64,000 nt of DNA from Epiperipatus broadwayi (GCA_028023455.1 JAQFVV010000012.1:12474864-12538863); one strand, 5' to 3'. Shown: positions 1 to 13,805, counted from the stretch's first letter. Program-made: numbers and translations. The notes: a model not told the origin generated them from the sequence alone.

Positions 1-64
1 ACTGTCTGCAAGCAACTTCTTGCTTGCAAGGCAACTGCTCTGGCCTTAGCTACCAATGCTTGAT
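1..64 (-). mobile_element. tRNA-derived SINE, 3' part cut off by the window edge
   Basis: On the minus strand this begins with leader TCAA, then a tRNA-like acceptor GCATTGG (complement of 53-59), an A-box-like D arm and an anticodon arm whose loop reads CTTGCAA. The same anticodon arm occurs in the copies at 4.5, 33.7 and 43.4 kb. Those copies supply the missing 3' part, including an acceptor 3' strand CCGATGC that pairs with this copy's 5' strand apart from one wobble. The element runs off the left edge, so its tail is not visible. It is a SINE rather than a working tRNA gene: family copies have an overlong variable region and a C at the usually invariant A58 of the T loop. Confidence 0.6.
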
Positions 65-966
65 TATAGTGCTTATCATATAAAATATTCTTCTAAATAT
101 TGACAACCTGAACTTCAGTGAAAACATGAAAAAATAATCACAAGAATTAAACAACAAATCATCACAACACACACTAGTCTAAATCTACAATTAATCAGTT
201 CTAGAATTATAAACATATAACAATAGCAGACATTCAATATGAAGTTACAGGCTATGAGTTTATATATGTTTAATCTCATTACATTTTTAAATAAATAATG
301 TATCCTAAGAAAGATTAATTAGTTTAAGTTTCATTTTACTAATGTCAAATTAGGATGTTTGTTATAAATTTAAATACCATATTGTTTTTATTTGCATTAA
401 TATATATTTTAACAAATAAATATACCCTTTTCAAAAGCAACTTCTGTGATTCTAATCATCAAACTGTTTGTGTGATATGTTTGTGAAATGTGGCATCATC
501 ATGCCATATTTCCTCAACATAGATTCAATTCTAGATAGGGAATGAAAATTTTCGATTATCTTATGAATTTGTAAATAATATCAGATTTCAACTCTTCTAT
601 CTATCTAATATTAAATGAAAAATAAATGAAATACAACTCTTTCTCAATCCAAATGACTGTGTGTGGGTTTTCAATTAATAAAATGTACCCGAATTGAATT
701 ATAAAGCACAATATAAACAAGAATTTGTGAAAAGAGAAGTGCTTATCTACCTATACTGGATATAATTTTAAATGTAGTTATTGACCATAAAAAGTATCTC
801 ATTTATTGTATTCAATTTTTCATACTTTCAAATAAAGCTAAACAACTTTGCTTAATATGAATAACATTAAACCTACCGATTGGCCACCTTCCAGATGACA
901 TGCATTGTTACTTCAACAGCAGATCAACCTTATATTTAATAACATTCAACCAATGCTAACCTTATT
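65..966. other. AT-rich DNA, no gene seen
   Basis: No open frame with recognisable protein and no repeat shared with the rest of the window was seen. The last 100 bases or so may already be decayed LINE sequence leading into the fragment that follows. Confidence 0.5.
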
Positions 967-1580
967 TCAAAAAAAAAACAACTTACATATTGGAAACTGT
1001 TCAACCTTCTTTACCATCAAAAACAGAGGATTCCCAGCTGCCTTTCTATCAGCATCCCTCGAATGTTAAGGAAGACCAAGTTCTGGAAGTTGTTGCCAAA
1101 AATAGTAGACTTCCTGTTGAAATTGAACCTGCATGTCCTCCCAACAAATGCCTTCCTGCACTATAAAAGTGGGCAGGATATTGACCCTACCTGTATACTG
1201 TGCCAAAGACAGGAAGGGACTACCGATCACTTCCTCTTCAAATGCACAACTTTGAACAATTTAAGAACCCACTTTCAGCAAAACATGATAAGAAATCACA
1301 TCTAAATGAATATCAAAACAGCAATTGAAAAAGCATATTCTCTGAGATTCAGCCATAATTAACTCCTCCATCTGGGCATTGTGTTGCAAGCTGGTGTTCC
1401 AGGCAGAAACCCTGAATAATATATCCACAGCCTTTTGGTGGATACTAAAAAAAGAAATGGATAGGGATATGTGCACTGTTGACCCCTTCACAGCTGTGAA
1501 AATCTGGGACTCCATTGTAATTGGATAATGCTCTTTCGCAACTTTGCTGTTTGTCAAGTCACTGTTTGACTAAAGTGCCT
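967..1580 (+). pseudogene. LINE fragment, C-terminal zinc-knuckle end of the RT polyprotein
   Basis: A frame open from about 967 to 1305 encodes the end of a non-LTR retrotransposon ORF2. It contains the block FLLKLNLHVLPTNAFLHY and then a C-x2-C-x8-H-x4-C knuckle (CILC...H...C). The same arrangement occurs in the LINE copies at 9.0 and 30.1 kb. A start codon at 1063 lies inside this open frame and is not a true start. After 1305 the frame is broken, but further degraded coding and 3' UTR sequence continues to about 1.6 kb. The copy is 5'-truncated: no reverse transcriptase or endonuclease precedes it. It was inactive long ago. Confidence 0.7.
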
Positions 1581-4450
1581 CCAAAAAAGGTGAAAACCCA
1601 ACCAAGAATAAGCACAATCTTTCATAATATTGAACAAATGTACACATCATAACCTTAAACCATCCAATCAGCAATGTATTAAAAATCTAGAAAATAAGCT
1701 AAAACATAAATCATCTAATCAGGATACAATGCCAATCAGAACCAACAAAATGCACCTTACATCACTTCATAAAACTAAAACACGGATACTAGCATTACCT
1801 ATTAATAACACCTCATTTTAATCTTCCCTGCTGCATTTACCATAAATAAATATTGGAACTGGAGGAACAAAGAGAATGAACTTTGGAGAAATTATTTGAA
1901 ACATCACTTAAATCACAGATGTATCCTGTTCAAAACATCAACTCAAACATGAATCTTTTTTTTTTTTGCATGATATCTTATAACCTTTTAATTGTTTTAT
2001 ACTTTTCAGTCTGTATTTCTTTGGTCTAAAGGTGCAATAAATTTGTTTTTGAAAATAATTTATTTATTGTGTTATGTTTTTTTAATTTGAGTTTTATCTG
2101 AAATTTTTTTTATAAACATATCTAGATATACAGAACCATCAGTGTTCAATATGTATTATAATTAATGATTATTAAATAATAAATTTTAATATATTGTATT
2201 TATTTGTGAAACTGATGACTATTTTTAAATGTTGTGCATATGTCATTTTAAAATTTTAAGATATTGTTGAAGTTTTACATTTTGAATAATAATTTTTAAA
2301 GGCCAAGAGTGAAGCAATATTTTTTTGTCAGACTTTATTGATAACTCTCTGTTATATTAATATTAAGCCCAAGGCTTGCTTATCATCTTATATTTGTAAA
2401 ATTTCTGTAGACTGTCTCATAGTATACAAACTAATTTTATTGATTCATTTCTTTATTATTGGACAGTTTGAGCTATCAGCTTTAAGGAAATAAAAATCAA
2501 TATCTCACAAGTATTCCACACTTTTTCTTAAGTTTGTTAAAATCATGAAATATATAGTAAAGTTGTTTCTTGAAAATTTGGCAAGTCAAAATATTTAAGA
2601 TAAGTAGAGACATTTAAGAGCACTTCAGGAAAAAAAACCCAGCTACTACAAAGATGTAGTTAGCGATTTTTTATACATATATAAAAAAAAATAAAATGAA
2701 AAATTCTACATAAATCATTTGAGAAAATTATAAAGAAAATGATGTAATAATAAAACTATCTATATAATTAATTAAAATAAATATATTTGAATAAAAGCTT
2801 TACTTATTTATTAGTCAACATAAAACATTTGAATTACAATTTTTAGTATTATAAACACACAATTTTAGTTTTGAAACTGAATATTTTTAATGAAAATAAT
2901 GTGTTTGAAATATAAATGTAGCGCAGAAATATAAAAATGTAATGATTAATTTTACCCTTAGGATTTATTATAAGAATTTTTTATATGTCTGTTAAGAAGA
3001 AAAAAACTTTCTTTTTGAAAATAAATAAATTGCGTATTCTGTGTATTATTTTAAAAATGTATCTATAAATACATATTGTGTGAACTTTTAAATATTACTA
3101 AAATTCATTATTATTTTTTAAAATATAATTGATTAAATGGAGCAAAAATTGTATATGCTATTAAATATATTAATTCTTATTATTTATTTTTATATTACAT
3201 AAATAGATAAACACACATGTGTAAACAAATAATTATCTATATAAAAATTGTACATTAAATATTCATAATATGACAAATTCAAAAATGTATTCAATAATAA
3301 TACACTATACTTCACAATGATATCTATTTATTTATCTAGAAAGATGGATATATGATAAATATAGATAGATAGGTGGTCAATTAGATTAACTAAACAGGTA
3401 AAATGTAGCTATAGAGATAGGTAGATCTATCTATAAATGTAGACAGATAAACACATTTACAGGCAGACAAGTATAAACATTAATACAGTATAAATTAGTT
3501 AAATATAAAGCAATGGTAAAATATATTTGTGATGTGAATATTGCTTGAATTAACAGAAGAGATTGCTTTACTCAAAATGTATCTTTAAAATAATTTCCAG
3601 ACTGTAATCATGGTTGAAGTTTAAAAATGACAACTTTGTTGTTTATGACTAATCAAATATAAAATGCTAAGAATATAAATCTATTCATTACAAACAAGTC
3701 TGAATGCACTACTAAGATAATTCACATACTATATTTTGAAATTAAATGAACTTGTAAACAATGCCTATCTTAGCTGACAAAATAGATTGGTATTGATATA
3801 ACTAAAAAGTAGATATTATTTAAAAGATTATTTCTATAATTTTTTTTAGTTTCTAGCTTGTGAATAAATTTAGTAACATATTTGAACCTGTTTATTCTGA
3901 GAACAAGTATTTCAACTTTAATAAAATTGAAATCTATATCTGGAGCTAAAAAGTTATAATAGTTTCTGATTTTTTCATTGGTTCAAAAAGTATGACATCC
4001 AGACTAAATGAAATGATGTAAGAATGAATTAATTTTTTAAAAAATGTTTACACAAAAAGTATGCATACTTATAAGATTAAAAGATGTTCATATATTCTTG
4101 TTTATATTCTTTTCTTTTCTTGAAATGAATATAAAAACAACAGCAAAATAATAATAAAAATGCATATGTATAAAAATTATTACAACTATTATTTTGTTAT
4201 GCAATTAAAAAAAAGAAGATATCATTTATTGCATTACATAGCAGACATTTAAAAACTGTATTGGTTCTTCCAGGTCAAAAATGTCTTGAATTTTAAACAT
4301 GTTGTGGCAAAGTATAATTGACAATGTTAATTATTTTCTTTTATAAACAATCATAAAGAGTTTTGTATTAAATTATATTTTATGCTTTAAAAAATGTGTT
4401 AAACATATTATGATAATTACTTGCATATCTGTTTAGTTAAAGATTGTAAT
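1581..4450. other. AT-rich intergenic DNA, no gene seen
   Basis: The first few hundred bases may be the 3' UTR of the preceding LINE, ending near 2060. The rest is low-complexity A/T with scattered GATA motifs around 3325-3465. No coding signal, tRNA or structured repeat was recognised. Confidence 0.5.
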
Positions 4451-4552
4451 TTTTTTCCCCATATGTCAAAGCATCGGCCAGGAAGCGAACCTGCAACAAC
4501 TGTCTGCAAGCAACTGCTTGCTTGCAAGGCAGCTGCACTGACTCTTGGCTAG
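4451..4552 (-). mobile_element. tRNA-derived SINE, antisense copy
   Basis: On the minus strand the copy has an A-box-like TAGCCAAGAG, the family anticodon arm CTTGCAAGCAAG, a T arm with B-box GGTTCGCTTCC and acceptor 3' strand CCGATGC. The tail TTGACATATG is followed by G and A residues. It lacks the TCAA leader and acceptor 5' strand, so it is slightly 5'-truncated or diverged. The tail block matches copies at 33.7, 43.4 and 44.2 kb. No clear target duplication was found. Confidence 0.75.
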
Positions 4553-6249
4553 TTTAAACATTTTACTGTTGATATTTGGTATGTAAATGAAAGTCGTATA
4601 TTTCAAATTACATTTCAAAAATTTCTACTAAATATATACAAGTAGCATTTTTCACCCAATTCAAGAAGTCATCGTATAAGTAATAAGTAATGTATGCCAG
4701 ACTCTTATGAAGTATTTTTTATTTAATTATTCTCTTTGTGTTGTAAATTCTATATATGCATTGTTCTCCTGTCAATGGACATGTTTTTATTCTTATTTTG
4801 TTATTCAGCCTAATATATTGCAAAATATATTGTCACAAATTTGGAATCAAATAAATCATTATGTTTAGTTAAATGAATCTCATATTAATTTAGTTAGCAT
4901 CAATTTTAAGTTTATTACAAACAATTCTGATCTTTATTCAAACAATAGTAAAACTTTTGGCTAGAAATATAAAGTGGATGACCTAAGCTGAGAATTATAT
5001 TGTAAGACAAGCTCGAATTTAAAACCAATTAAGAATTTGAATTTTCAATACCTTGGTTGACATAGCAAGATAAAATTTATAGATGATCACTAAGTAAAAT
5101 CTCCTCATAAAGGAAGCTAATATGCTAAAAACTGTTCTTAGGAATCTACAGTGTATAGCAATTTACTATCTGCTTCTGCAGTTGAAAGAGAAATGACACC
5201 AATATTAATAATTTTATCCTTGAGATAATGTACATGATTGTTTAATAAGTATAAGTAGCTGAATTCTTCTTATTTTTTTAAATAAATTGTTTATTATAAG
5301 TAAAATTTACAATGACCTATATGTATTTTTTAATGTTTTATTTTTTTAATGAGGTTATTATTAAAAAAAATTATCAATATATCTTTCAAAATGCATATAT
5401 ATTATTGTAAAATATTCTACATATTGAACCTAATACAACAGTATGAATTTTCATATTATACAAGCAATATAGAAACTGTTGAATAAATATCACATCATAG
5501 AAGTAGTGAAGAAACATTAAAAATTTTTATTATGGATTACTCTTATTACTAACTTACTTATTCAGCCTCTCTAACAATCAGTAACCTTATAAAACATGAA
5601 GAGAGATCTTTTTCCCAATATAAGGATTACTACATTCATTCTTTTCACACTCTGATTCATAAGATGCTATCTAAGCTTTCATTCCATATCTTATAATATT
5701 AAATCACTCTGTCTAAAAAAAATTAAATAATGTTAAGACTAGAGATCAAATTCATGCACTAGATAATATTTTTGTTTCTACATGGAGTCTGATTTCATTA
5801 ACAACAACCCAGTAACTTGGCTATTAAATATATAAGAATATATATATTATTGCTCAGTTATAACCTACATATAAAATATGAACAATCTATTTTGTTATTT
5901 TTCTACTTGAAATCTCTTTTATTTCAAGAAGACTTGCAAATAATCTCCAATATATATAGTAAACCCAATAAAATTAATTCAAAACTAAATATCATATTAC
6001 TTTCTGGCTTCTGTAAAATTTGTATAAGTTATTTTAACCACATCGATTTATTTCAAAGTAAGAAACATTTTCATAAATTTAGAATAAATCAGAAGTCAAT
6101 ACTGTAATGATAATTAGTTTCATTATTAGCTAGTTATCAATAAATTCTGAGTTCAGTTGAGAATTCTTTCTCTAACTGAAACATAAAAAACACATTATTA
6201 ATTATGAATATATCAGTTTATTGCACTAAATTTGTTCACAATTGATCAC
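4553..6249. other. AT-rich intergenic DNA, no gene seen
   Basis: No coding or repeat signal was recognised. The longest open frame (5817-6107, plus) is low-complexity I/L/K/N-rich sequence of the kind expected by chance at this base composition. Confidence 0.5.
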
Positions 6250-6421
6250 TTATAGAGAGATTGATAAATAGATAGTCTGGTAGATAAATAAATAAAAATA
6301 GATAGGTGAATAAATAAGTAAATAGATAAAAAAATTATTAGATAGATAGATAAGTAGACTGACTTATAGATAAATATGCAGACAGATACTTAGGGAGGGT
6401 GGTAGATAGATAGATAGATAA

Positions 6422-6509
<88 letters not shown>

Positions 6510-6634
6510 GTAGGTAGGTAGGTAGGTAGGTAGGTAGGTAGGTAGGTAGGTAGGTAGGTAGGTAGGTAGGTAGGTAGGTAGGTAGGTAGGTAGGTAGGTA
6601 GGTAGGTAGGTAGGTAGGTAGGTAGGTAGGTAGG

Positions 6635-6665
<31 letters not shown>

Positions 6666-6910
6666 GGAGGGAGAGAGGGAGAGAGAGAGGGAGGGAGAGG
6701 GAGGAAGGATGGCAGGCAGACAGACAGACAGACGGGGTGGGTGGGTGGGCAGGCAGACACGGACGGACAGACAGACAGATAGATAGATAAGTAGGTCAGT
6801 CAGTCAGTTGGTGGGTGGGTAGGTAGGTAGATAGGTGGGTAAGTGGGTGAGTGGTCAGGCAGGAAATAGGTGGGTTAGGATGGATAGATGGAGGGTAGAT
6901 GAATTGAAAC
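6250..6910. repeat. Compound tetranucleotide microsatellite (GATA / GGTA / GGGA / CAGA)
   Basis: Imperfect GATA repeats start near 6250. A clean (GATA)n runs to about 6508, switches abruptly to (GGTA)n until about 6636, then returns to GATA until about 6664. GGGA/GAGA-rich sequence, CAGA repeats and GGTG/GGCA variants follow. A 140-codon open frame on the minus strand is only the translation of the tetranucleotide (YLPT/YLSI) and is not a gene. The sharp block boundaries suggest single-base changes spread by slippage. Confidence 0.95.
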
Positions 6911-7234
6911 ATAGATTAAAATTTATTTTCAAAATAACATTTATAAATAGTCCACTAAGGGCAAAATATTTCGAATAGAGAAGGATTATTTGTTTTTTCA
7001 CTGTAATTTTTCTTCTTTTATAATAATCACTTATAGTGCAGGTACAGTAATTATAAAGACTATATAAATTAAATATGAGATCATCAGTCGAAAAAAGATT
7101 TTAAATTTACCTGGAATATTTTCAGAAACATAAAATAATTTTCCAGCTTTACCCAGACTTAATTCCAGACTATGGATTGATTAGGTTGATATATTATCCA
7201 TTATACATAAGTTAAATACAGGAAACCAGTTAAC

Positions 7235-7432
7235 ACTTAAACAATACTAATATCAATAATAATCAACAATCTCAAACTGATGTCAAGGCAACCTTTCTTT
7301 ACAATAAAAGTAAATACCTGCCTTTATTTGAGGCCCAATAGATACTAAAGGTTGCAACATGACTAAAGACAATAAGATTAATAATTCAAATAAGTTTAAA
7401 TAAACCTCATTAAACAGTCAAATATAACCTAT
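7235..7432 (+). repeat. Left member of a diverged direct repeat flanking a LINE
   Basis: This segment and 9685-9852 share several blocks in the same order, including ATCAACAATCTCAAACT and AAGTTTAAATAAACCTCAT, with moderate divergence between them. The LINE fossil lies between the two. The segment could be the site into which the LINE inserted, later duplicated, or an unrelated older repeat. Confidence 0.6.
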
Positions 7433-7439
7433 TCTGAAA

Positions 7440-9600
7440 ACAGACTATCAAATAATCAATTATAACTCAATTTCCATTAAAACTATACTCAGTCAATTCA
7501 CTGTGCCAATTATTAAAAAAATGATTGATCACCTAGCCTCTGGCAACAGACACATAACAGATCTTTACCCAGTGGCACTCATGCCTTTTATTAAAAAAGA
7601 AAAACCACTAAACGACATTAACAGTATCCGGCCAATTTCCATGACCCCATTACTTATTAAGATAATTGAGTCAGTCATTAAAGATCAAATCCAAACTCAA
7701 ATTCTTAGCCATATCTCATCAAACCAATATGAAAAAAAGATATCATCAACTTCACATGCCATGTCCAATGTAACTGCACTCTTCAATTACATCAGAGTTC
7801 ATCGTAAATCAAAACCTATTGCTGTCCAGCTGGATATTGCAGCAGCATTTGATTCAGTCCAGATAAACATCCTCTTGGATATTCTGTTGGAATGTGACAT
7901 TCCAGCTAGGATTGTTCAGATGGTCAGCAATCTGCTCAACAACAGAGAGATTTTTCTCTCTCTTGATGGCAAGATCATAACAGGCTTCAAGCCATACAAG
8001 TCGATCTCTCAAGGATCTCCGCTCAGTGCCCTTTTCTTCACAGCATACATCAACCCTCTTCTGATGGATATAGAAAAAAACCTCCCTGGAATATTCCTTC
8101 CCTCTCTCAATAAAAACTTCAATGTATTTGCATATATAGATGACATCATGGTTGTGCTTCCCAAATACCTTCCCCATCTCATGAACATCTTAAACAGAAA
8201 TACAGTGAAACTTGGCCTACAAATAAATTTTAATAAATCTTCCATCTGGAAGATAATGTCTGGTAAAGAAATTAACTCTCCCTTTTCTGCAAAACCCCAA
8301 AGATACCTAGGTTTCCCAATCTTCAAAACTCCAACGAATGGAAGAGAGATTCAAGATGCAACCCTTCAAACAACTGAACCCCCCCCCCCTCCCCTTCTTA
8401 AAATACCCCCTTCTATTATATAAAAAGGGGGGCCTCCTCAACATGATCATAATGCTAAAAATTTCATATTATCTTCCATTCGTAAAAATGTCTAAACAGT
8501 TTCAAAATAAAATTAACCGATTATGCACCAAACTTCTCTGGAGAGGAAGAACAGTTGCTATTAGCTTGCGAGGTATCCAACGACCATGCAGGTTCAATGG
8601 ACTGTCATTCCACTCAATACAAGCAATCATTTTACAGAAATCCACAACACTCTACATAATCTGACCCTCTCCTGCAGATACTCCAACATTATTAAAAAAA
8701 ATTACACCAACAGATCGTCCTCCGCCCTCTTCCAGTTCATGGATAGCATCCCTAATAGACCACCTACAACTCTACAACCCGATTATGCCCTTTAACCTTA
8801 ATCAAAAAAATCACCTTATGGGAAGCATACAATATAATCAACTATAATCAACAACCCACTAAAACCAGCCTAAAAGTAACCAACCAAAGACTCATTACTC
8901 ACTTCAAAAGATGGAGTCTGGAACCCAAATTCCTTGACTTTATCATTAAAATAAATCTTAATGTGCTTCCCATGAATTGGTTTCTTTATCATCGAAGAAG
9001 TTTTACCAGCATTGACCCTATATGTGGTCTGTGTGCTCATGAAGATAAAACCATAGACCATATTATACACCGGTGCCCAAGACTTAAAACACTGAAAGAT
9101 AACAATTCCAACATAAGACCTGATATGATTTTCTCACTTGAAAATGCCATTCATAATGGATTTTTTCAATAATAAGGCTTTCTACCTTTGTCCTTTATTC
9201 CAAATGGATAGTGAGATGCAAAACTCTCATGGAATTACCCCCGCCACAAATCATACCATTGTTTTATCAAACACTCAAAAAAATCAAGAAATGTGACCAG
9301 CTCTTTGCCCCCAATAAAGTTTTTGACGACACCTGGTCTTTAACTGCTCTGTCCTTTTCCTGATTATCAATTCCCACCTACCCAGCATTATGATATTAAA
9401 AATGTCCATTAAACAAGTTCTTAGAATCTCTTCAATATACCTAACCACATAAGAGTATAACAATTGCGCTCTCATAACATAATCTAGCCAGATGACAAAT
9501 AGAACATTATATAATCATATTATTGTACAACTTATTCATTTATTTATCCTTTATTAGTATGTAATCACTAATTTTTGTTAATAAAATTTTTGTTAAAATG
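7440..9600 (+). pseudogene. LINE (non-LTR retrotransposon) reverse transcriptase, best-preserved copy, frameshifted
   Basis: The longest frame (7503-8423, GTG at the left edge, no true start) reads a non-LTR reverse transcriptase. Counting from 7503, it has RPIS at about 43-46, motif A LDIAAAFDSV with Asp 111, motif B QGSPLS at 170-175, catalytic YIDD at 211-214, LQINFNKS at about 239-246 and YLGFPI at 268-273. The frame is lost at a long C run near 8380. Thumb and C-terminal sequence continues in other frames, ending in a C-x2-C-x8-H-x4-C knuckle near 9021-9078. No endonuclease is present, so the copy is 5'-truncated. The 3' end is near 9600 (AATAAAATTTTTG). An L1/Tx1-like clade is possible but unproven. 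It was once an autonomous mobilising enzyme and is now dead. Confidence 0.88.
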
Positions 9601-9684
9601 AAAAACTATATATGGCTTAGATAATAAAGCTAATAATGCTCAAGGCTAAATAGATTTACAATTGTAAACACATGAAAGCATGCA

Positions 9685-9852
9685 ACATTTAAACAATACA
9701 ATATCAATAACAATCAACAATCTCAAACTATTGTTATGACTGAAATGTGGATAGTTATATTTATCTATGGTCCAGTATGTTTATATAGATACTATAGATT
9801 GCTATTTAACTAAAAAAGTTTAAATAAACCTCATTAAACATATAAATATAAC
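9685..9852 (+). repeat. Right member of the direct repeat flanking the LINE
   Basis: It matches 7235-7432 in block order, with a diverged middle. It immediately follows the LINE 3' end. See the left member for shared blocks. Confidence 0.6.
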
Positions 9853-12800
9853 CTTATATATAAATTGTATTTAATGCTTCTGTTTTTTTTATTCTTGGAA
9901 TAATTTAAACCCAATGCTTTTTTAGCTTCTAAATTGTCTTTCAGTTATTCCAATTCTTTAACTAAATAGCACTGATTAATGTCCAAATTCAAACATTTTT
10001 TTTATTTTGACAAGAAAATGTCACTTGGGAAATCATGGTTCACATTTTAAAGGCTATCTTGTCATTCTTTTTTATAAGTTTTATTTATAGATATCACCAT
10101 TAAAGAGAGAGAGAGGGAGACAAAAGACAGGAGCCAAATCAATATTTATTAATGTTTTTTTTTTTTGAGGATTAATTCATAATAGAAATTCTTAGACTAT
10201 TTTATTAATGTAAATATTTTCTTTTAAAAAAGCATAAACTTATGTCTTATATAATGAACATTAACTTATATAAATCACATTTTATATGTATATTTTTTAT
10301 ACATATATTATACAATTTCATAAAAATATTCATTTATAAGTTACGTATATATGCATTTGTTTCAGAAGACAAATTCAACAGTCAGATTAAGCATACTTAT
10401 ACACTATAACTCATATAAGATTGACAGTCCATTGTTTCTACAAGTCCCAAACACAACCTTCTGAGCATATTGCAATCACCATCACTTATGTATGATAATA
10501 TGCACATAATTTGCATTTGCACTATTTGGGCCTTTTTATTTTGTACAGACATTTTTAAATTCAGATAATTTATTGTTGCATTTTATCTCAAAAGCAGAAT
10601 ACATTATCAATGAGAACTTTAATAAAGCAACTACACTTTTTCCTCTTTCTCTTCTCTTCTTTCTCAGCATTTTCCCCCTCTTTTTTTCTTTGTTTTCTTT
10701 TTCTTCTCTTTCTTTAATTTCATTCCTTTTTTAAAAAATTTCATCTACTTTTTTTAAATCTAATTTTTCATTTGTCTCTCCCCAATAATCTTCCACCATT
10801 ACCAGTGGTAGCCTAATCATTTAAAAAAAATATCAACTGTTTTAGTATTTTATTTACCATTTTCTAAGAACCTTTAATTTTTAAAATTTCATTACAGCCT
10901 ATTATTAATTATATTATATACAATATTATCAAGAATAAAATTCATTTTATAAAATAAAATTTTCATTCTTAAATTATGAAATTTTAAATTCTAAATTATA
11001 TTGTTTATGAGATTGATACAATCTTATAGTGCTTATGTATAAGTAAAACTTTTCCCACTATGACAAATCTAATTAACTCCATCTTGGTAATACTTTATTG
11101 GAAATAATATGTATGTGTGAAGAAGGATAGTTGTGAACATTAGACACATTTTTTAGATAAAGAAGTATTTTATTAGTGAAAATTAAATCATGGTAAATAA
11201 TCTGCCAATTAAAGAGAAAAAAATTATTTAAATACAAATATTATTTACAATAAAATATATAAATATACATTGGTTTAAAATATAATACTGATCTTTTTTT
11301 CTTTTAGTTACATTTGGCTAATTGTAAAATAGTTAAAATTTAACATGGTAAGGAAGGAAAAAAAAATTGATTCTCCATTAATTTAATAGTTTTGTTTTTT
11401 ATATTTATTTTTTGTCTGTTATTATTAAAAAAATTATGTTCAATTCCATGCATATATTGTTTATATTTTTATAAAAGAGGTTTATAAAAATTCTTATAGT
11501 GTATAAATTCAGGCTTTCAAACTGGAAATAAAAAAATGTAGTAAGGTAATGTTATAAAATTTTAGCATTAAACAATCTTCAAAACTAAATAAAATATACT
11601 ATAAATAAATTATATAAGTACATATAAAAACTAATTAAGATAAAAGTATCATTCTGATATAGTTATTGTATATTAAGTTAAAAGAACAACCTTCTTAGAA
11701 GATTAATCTATTATAAATATAATATTATATTTTTTTTAGATAATCATTGTTAATTAAAGCAGTAGAGCTATAAAAAAGTTTTGAAAATAATTCAGTTTTA
11801 ATTTTGCTTATTTAGTTATTTATAATGTTATAATCATGGAATTATCATAATTTACTATGCTTCTACTAACATTTGAGCTATTAGCAAAGAACAAAAAATA
11901 AATTTTAGCAAATAGAAATTGAAAAATAAATAAAAGTTAATATAGAAAGTGCACAAGTTTAAAATTATGTTTTTTTCCAATATTAAAAAGACTTAATTGT
12001 AAAGTTTATAAATCTACTTGCATGGTTTTTTGAGGATGATGTGGCCTTTTTTCCTACTATGTGGATCTTAGATAAATGAGCTACCTTCCATTGAAAGCTG
12101 TCCATTGAAAGAAAATAAATTACATTTTACAAAAATAACCTGAAATTAAAAATGTATGAAAAATGCATGTAAAATTTCTAGTAATCTAAATATATTGACA
12201 GAAAAATCCTGAATTTTTAAAATTAAAATTAATGAAATCTAAGTATAGAAACATATGTAAATACAATTAATGTGTACACAACATTAAAAACCATAGATGA
12301 AAAAGGAATTCCTATAATATTTTTAGTGATGGGTGTATTAATTACTGTATATCTGAAAGTTTGTCACTTGTTTTTACATAATGGGCTATTTCCTTTGCAT
12401 ACTTTAATTGTAAAATATTTTTAGAAAAAATTCTTACTTTATTTATATTTTTTCCACACACACCTCACTGTCAGTCATAATATCCAAGTTATAATAATTA
12501 ACAAATGATGCAAACAGTCCAGTATATAATTATAACAAATGTTAATAATTATAGAAAACTTTTTTAATAAATAAAAAAACAACATATTGAGTTGATAGGG
12601 TTTGATTGAAATGCCTTATATACACATAAATGCACTAATGTTTACATTTTTTATTATATACAAAATTCAAATAGGAATAAATCTTAATTTATTGAATTCT
12701 TTTTTTATTAAATATTGCTGTTATTAATTTCAAACTATGTTGTTAAATCTTTGTTCTTAAATCAATATTCTATATCTGCATAATATAAGCACATGATTTT

Positions 12801-13130
12801 TAGCTTTTAAATAAAATTAGTTGTTAAACTCTGTGTTAGTAAGCTGGATATGTAAAAAAAAAAAAGAGTCAGACTGTAAGGTTATAGTCATATGATATAA
12901 CTATCCACTAAATTGTGGTGCCTACGTAGGTTTAGAAAAATTATTTCATAATTATAAGTAAGTTAGCTTTGTCAAATAACTTCCTATGTGCATGCGTGAA
13001 ATGTAATCAACAAATACACAACAAAACATAATGAATATGAGTGAATCAATATCCATGTGATAGGTTTGCATAAATTGAAATAATTATCTCTGAGAGATTT
13101 GATGCTAATTAGATTTTGGCACTATATAGT
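9853..13130. other. AT-rich intergenic DNA with a polypyrimidine tract
   Basis: No gene was recognised. A strongly T/C-rich tract occupies about 10626-10736 on the plus strand, and a short GAGAGA run lies near 10105-10115. The rest is A/T-rich with homopolymer runs. Confidence 0.5.
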
Positions 13131-13139
13131 AAAATTTTC

Positions 13140-13805
13140 CTTACCAATATACTAATATTCTCAAAAATTAAGTATTGTGCTTCCATTTTTTTAAGAAAAA
13201 GGTAAACTCTCTACATAGCAGAATCCTTTGGGGCAAAAAAAACAGTTGTCATAAGTATGGGAAACATTGCAGAAAAATCAAAAATTAGAGGGCTCTCCTT
13301 GCACTGTGTCTTTAATTTTACTGCCAAAGAGCAATTAATATATTAATAAAATTCATTTTCCACTTCCCTAATATACAATCATATATTTCTAACTTTGACA
13401 GAAATACCACCTTCTATTTATGAATAAACTCATAAATATTTTATACATTTCCATATCCAAACACACATTCTAAAAAAAATTGGGTATTGGGAGACTCATA
13501 ACTTGGCTATTTATACAGACTTTAAAGAACTTTGTTATTCTTTTCTTACTATTTTTAATAAAGCAATTATATAGAAATTCATGCTCTAGCATTTGAAGCC
13601 TAAATATTTGGATTTCTTAATAAAAATCAATCTCAAAGGTTTACTAACCAAAGCTTTTCTAGCTGGAAATATGGTATTTGCATATATTGATGCAATGTGC
13701 TCATTAGGCATGAGAAAAGAGGAAATTAATAGTTTGTCTATGAATTTGTCAAATTATAACTTCTATCACATGAAAATAATCTTCCATATCAGTAGTCCTT
13801 AGTGA
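13140..13805 (+). pseudogene. LINE scrap, thumb and C-terminal region
   Basis: Around 13190-13340 decayed frames resemble the thumb region of the 7.4-9.6 kb LINE (a tryptophan-containing block, then a SLHC-like block where that copy has LSFHS). The frame 13593-13802 carries LDFLIKINLK followed by KAFL, equivalent to LDFIIKINLNVLP in the better copy. A displaced VFAYID fragment follows, which may be rearranged motif C. The sequence is heavily mutated, without RT core or knuckle. Confidence 0.55.

Noticed and set aside
6338-6760. 140-codon minus-strand open frame
   Set aside because: It is the translation of the GATA/GGTA/GGGA microsatellite (repeating YLPT and YLSI), not a protein.
7854-8326. 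Minus-strand frames of about 105 codons
   Set aside because: They are shadows of the LINE reverse transcriptase on the plus strand.
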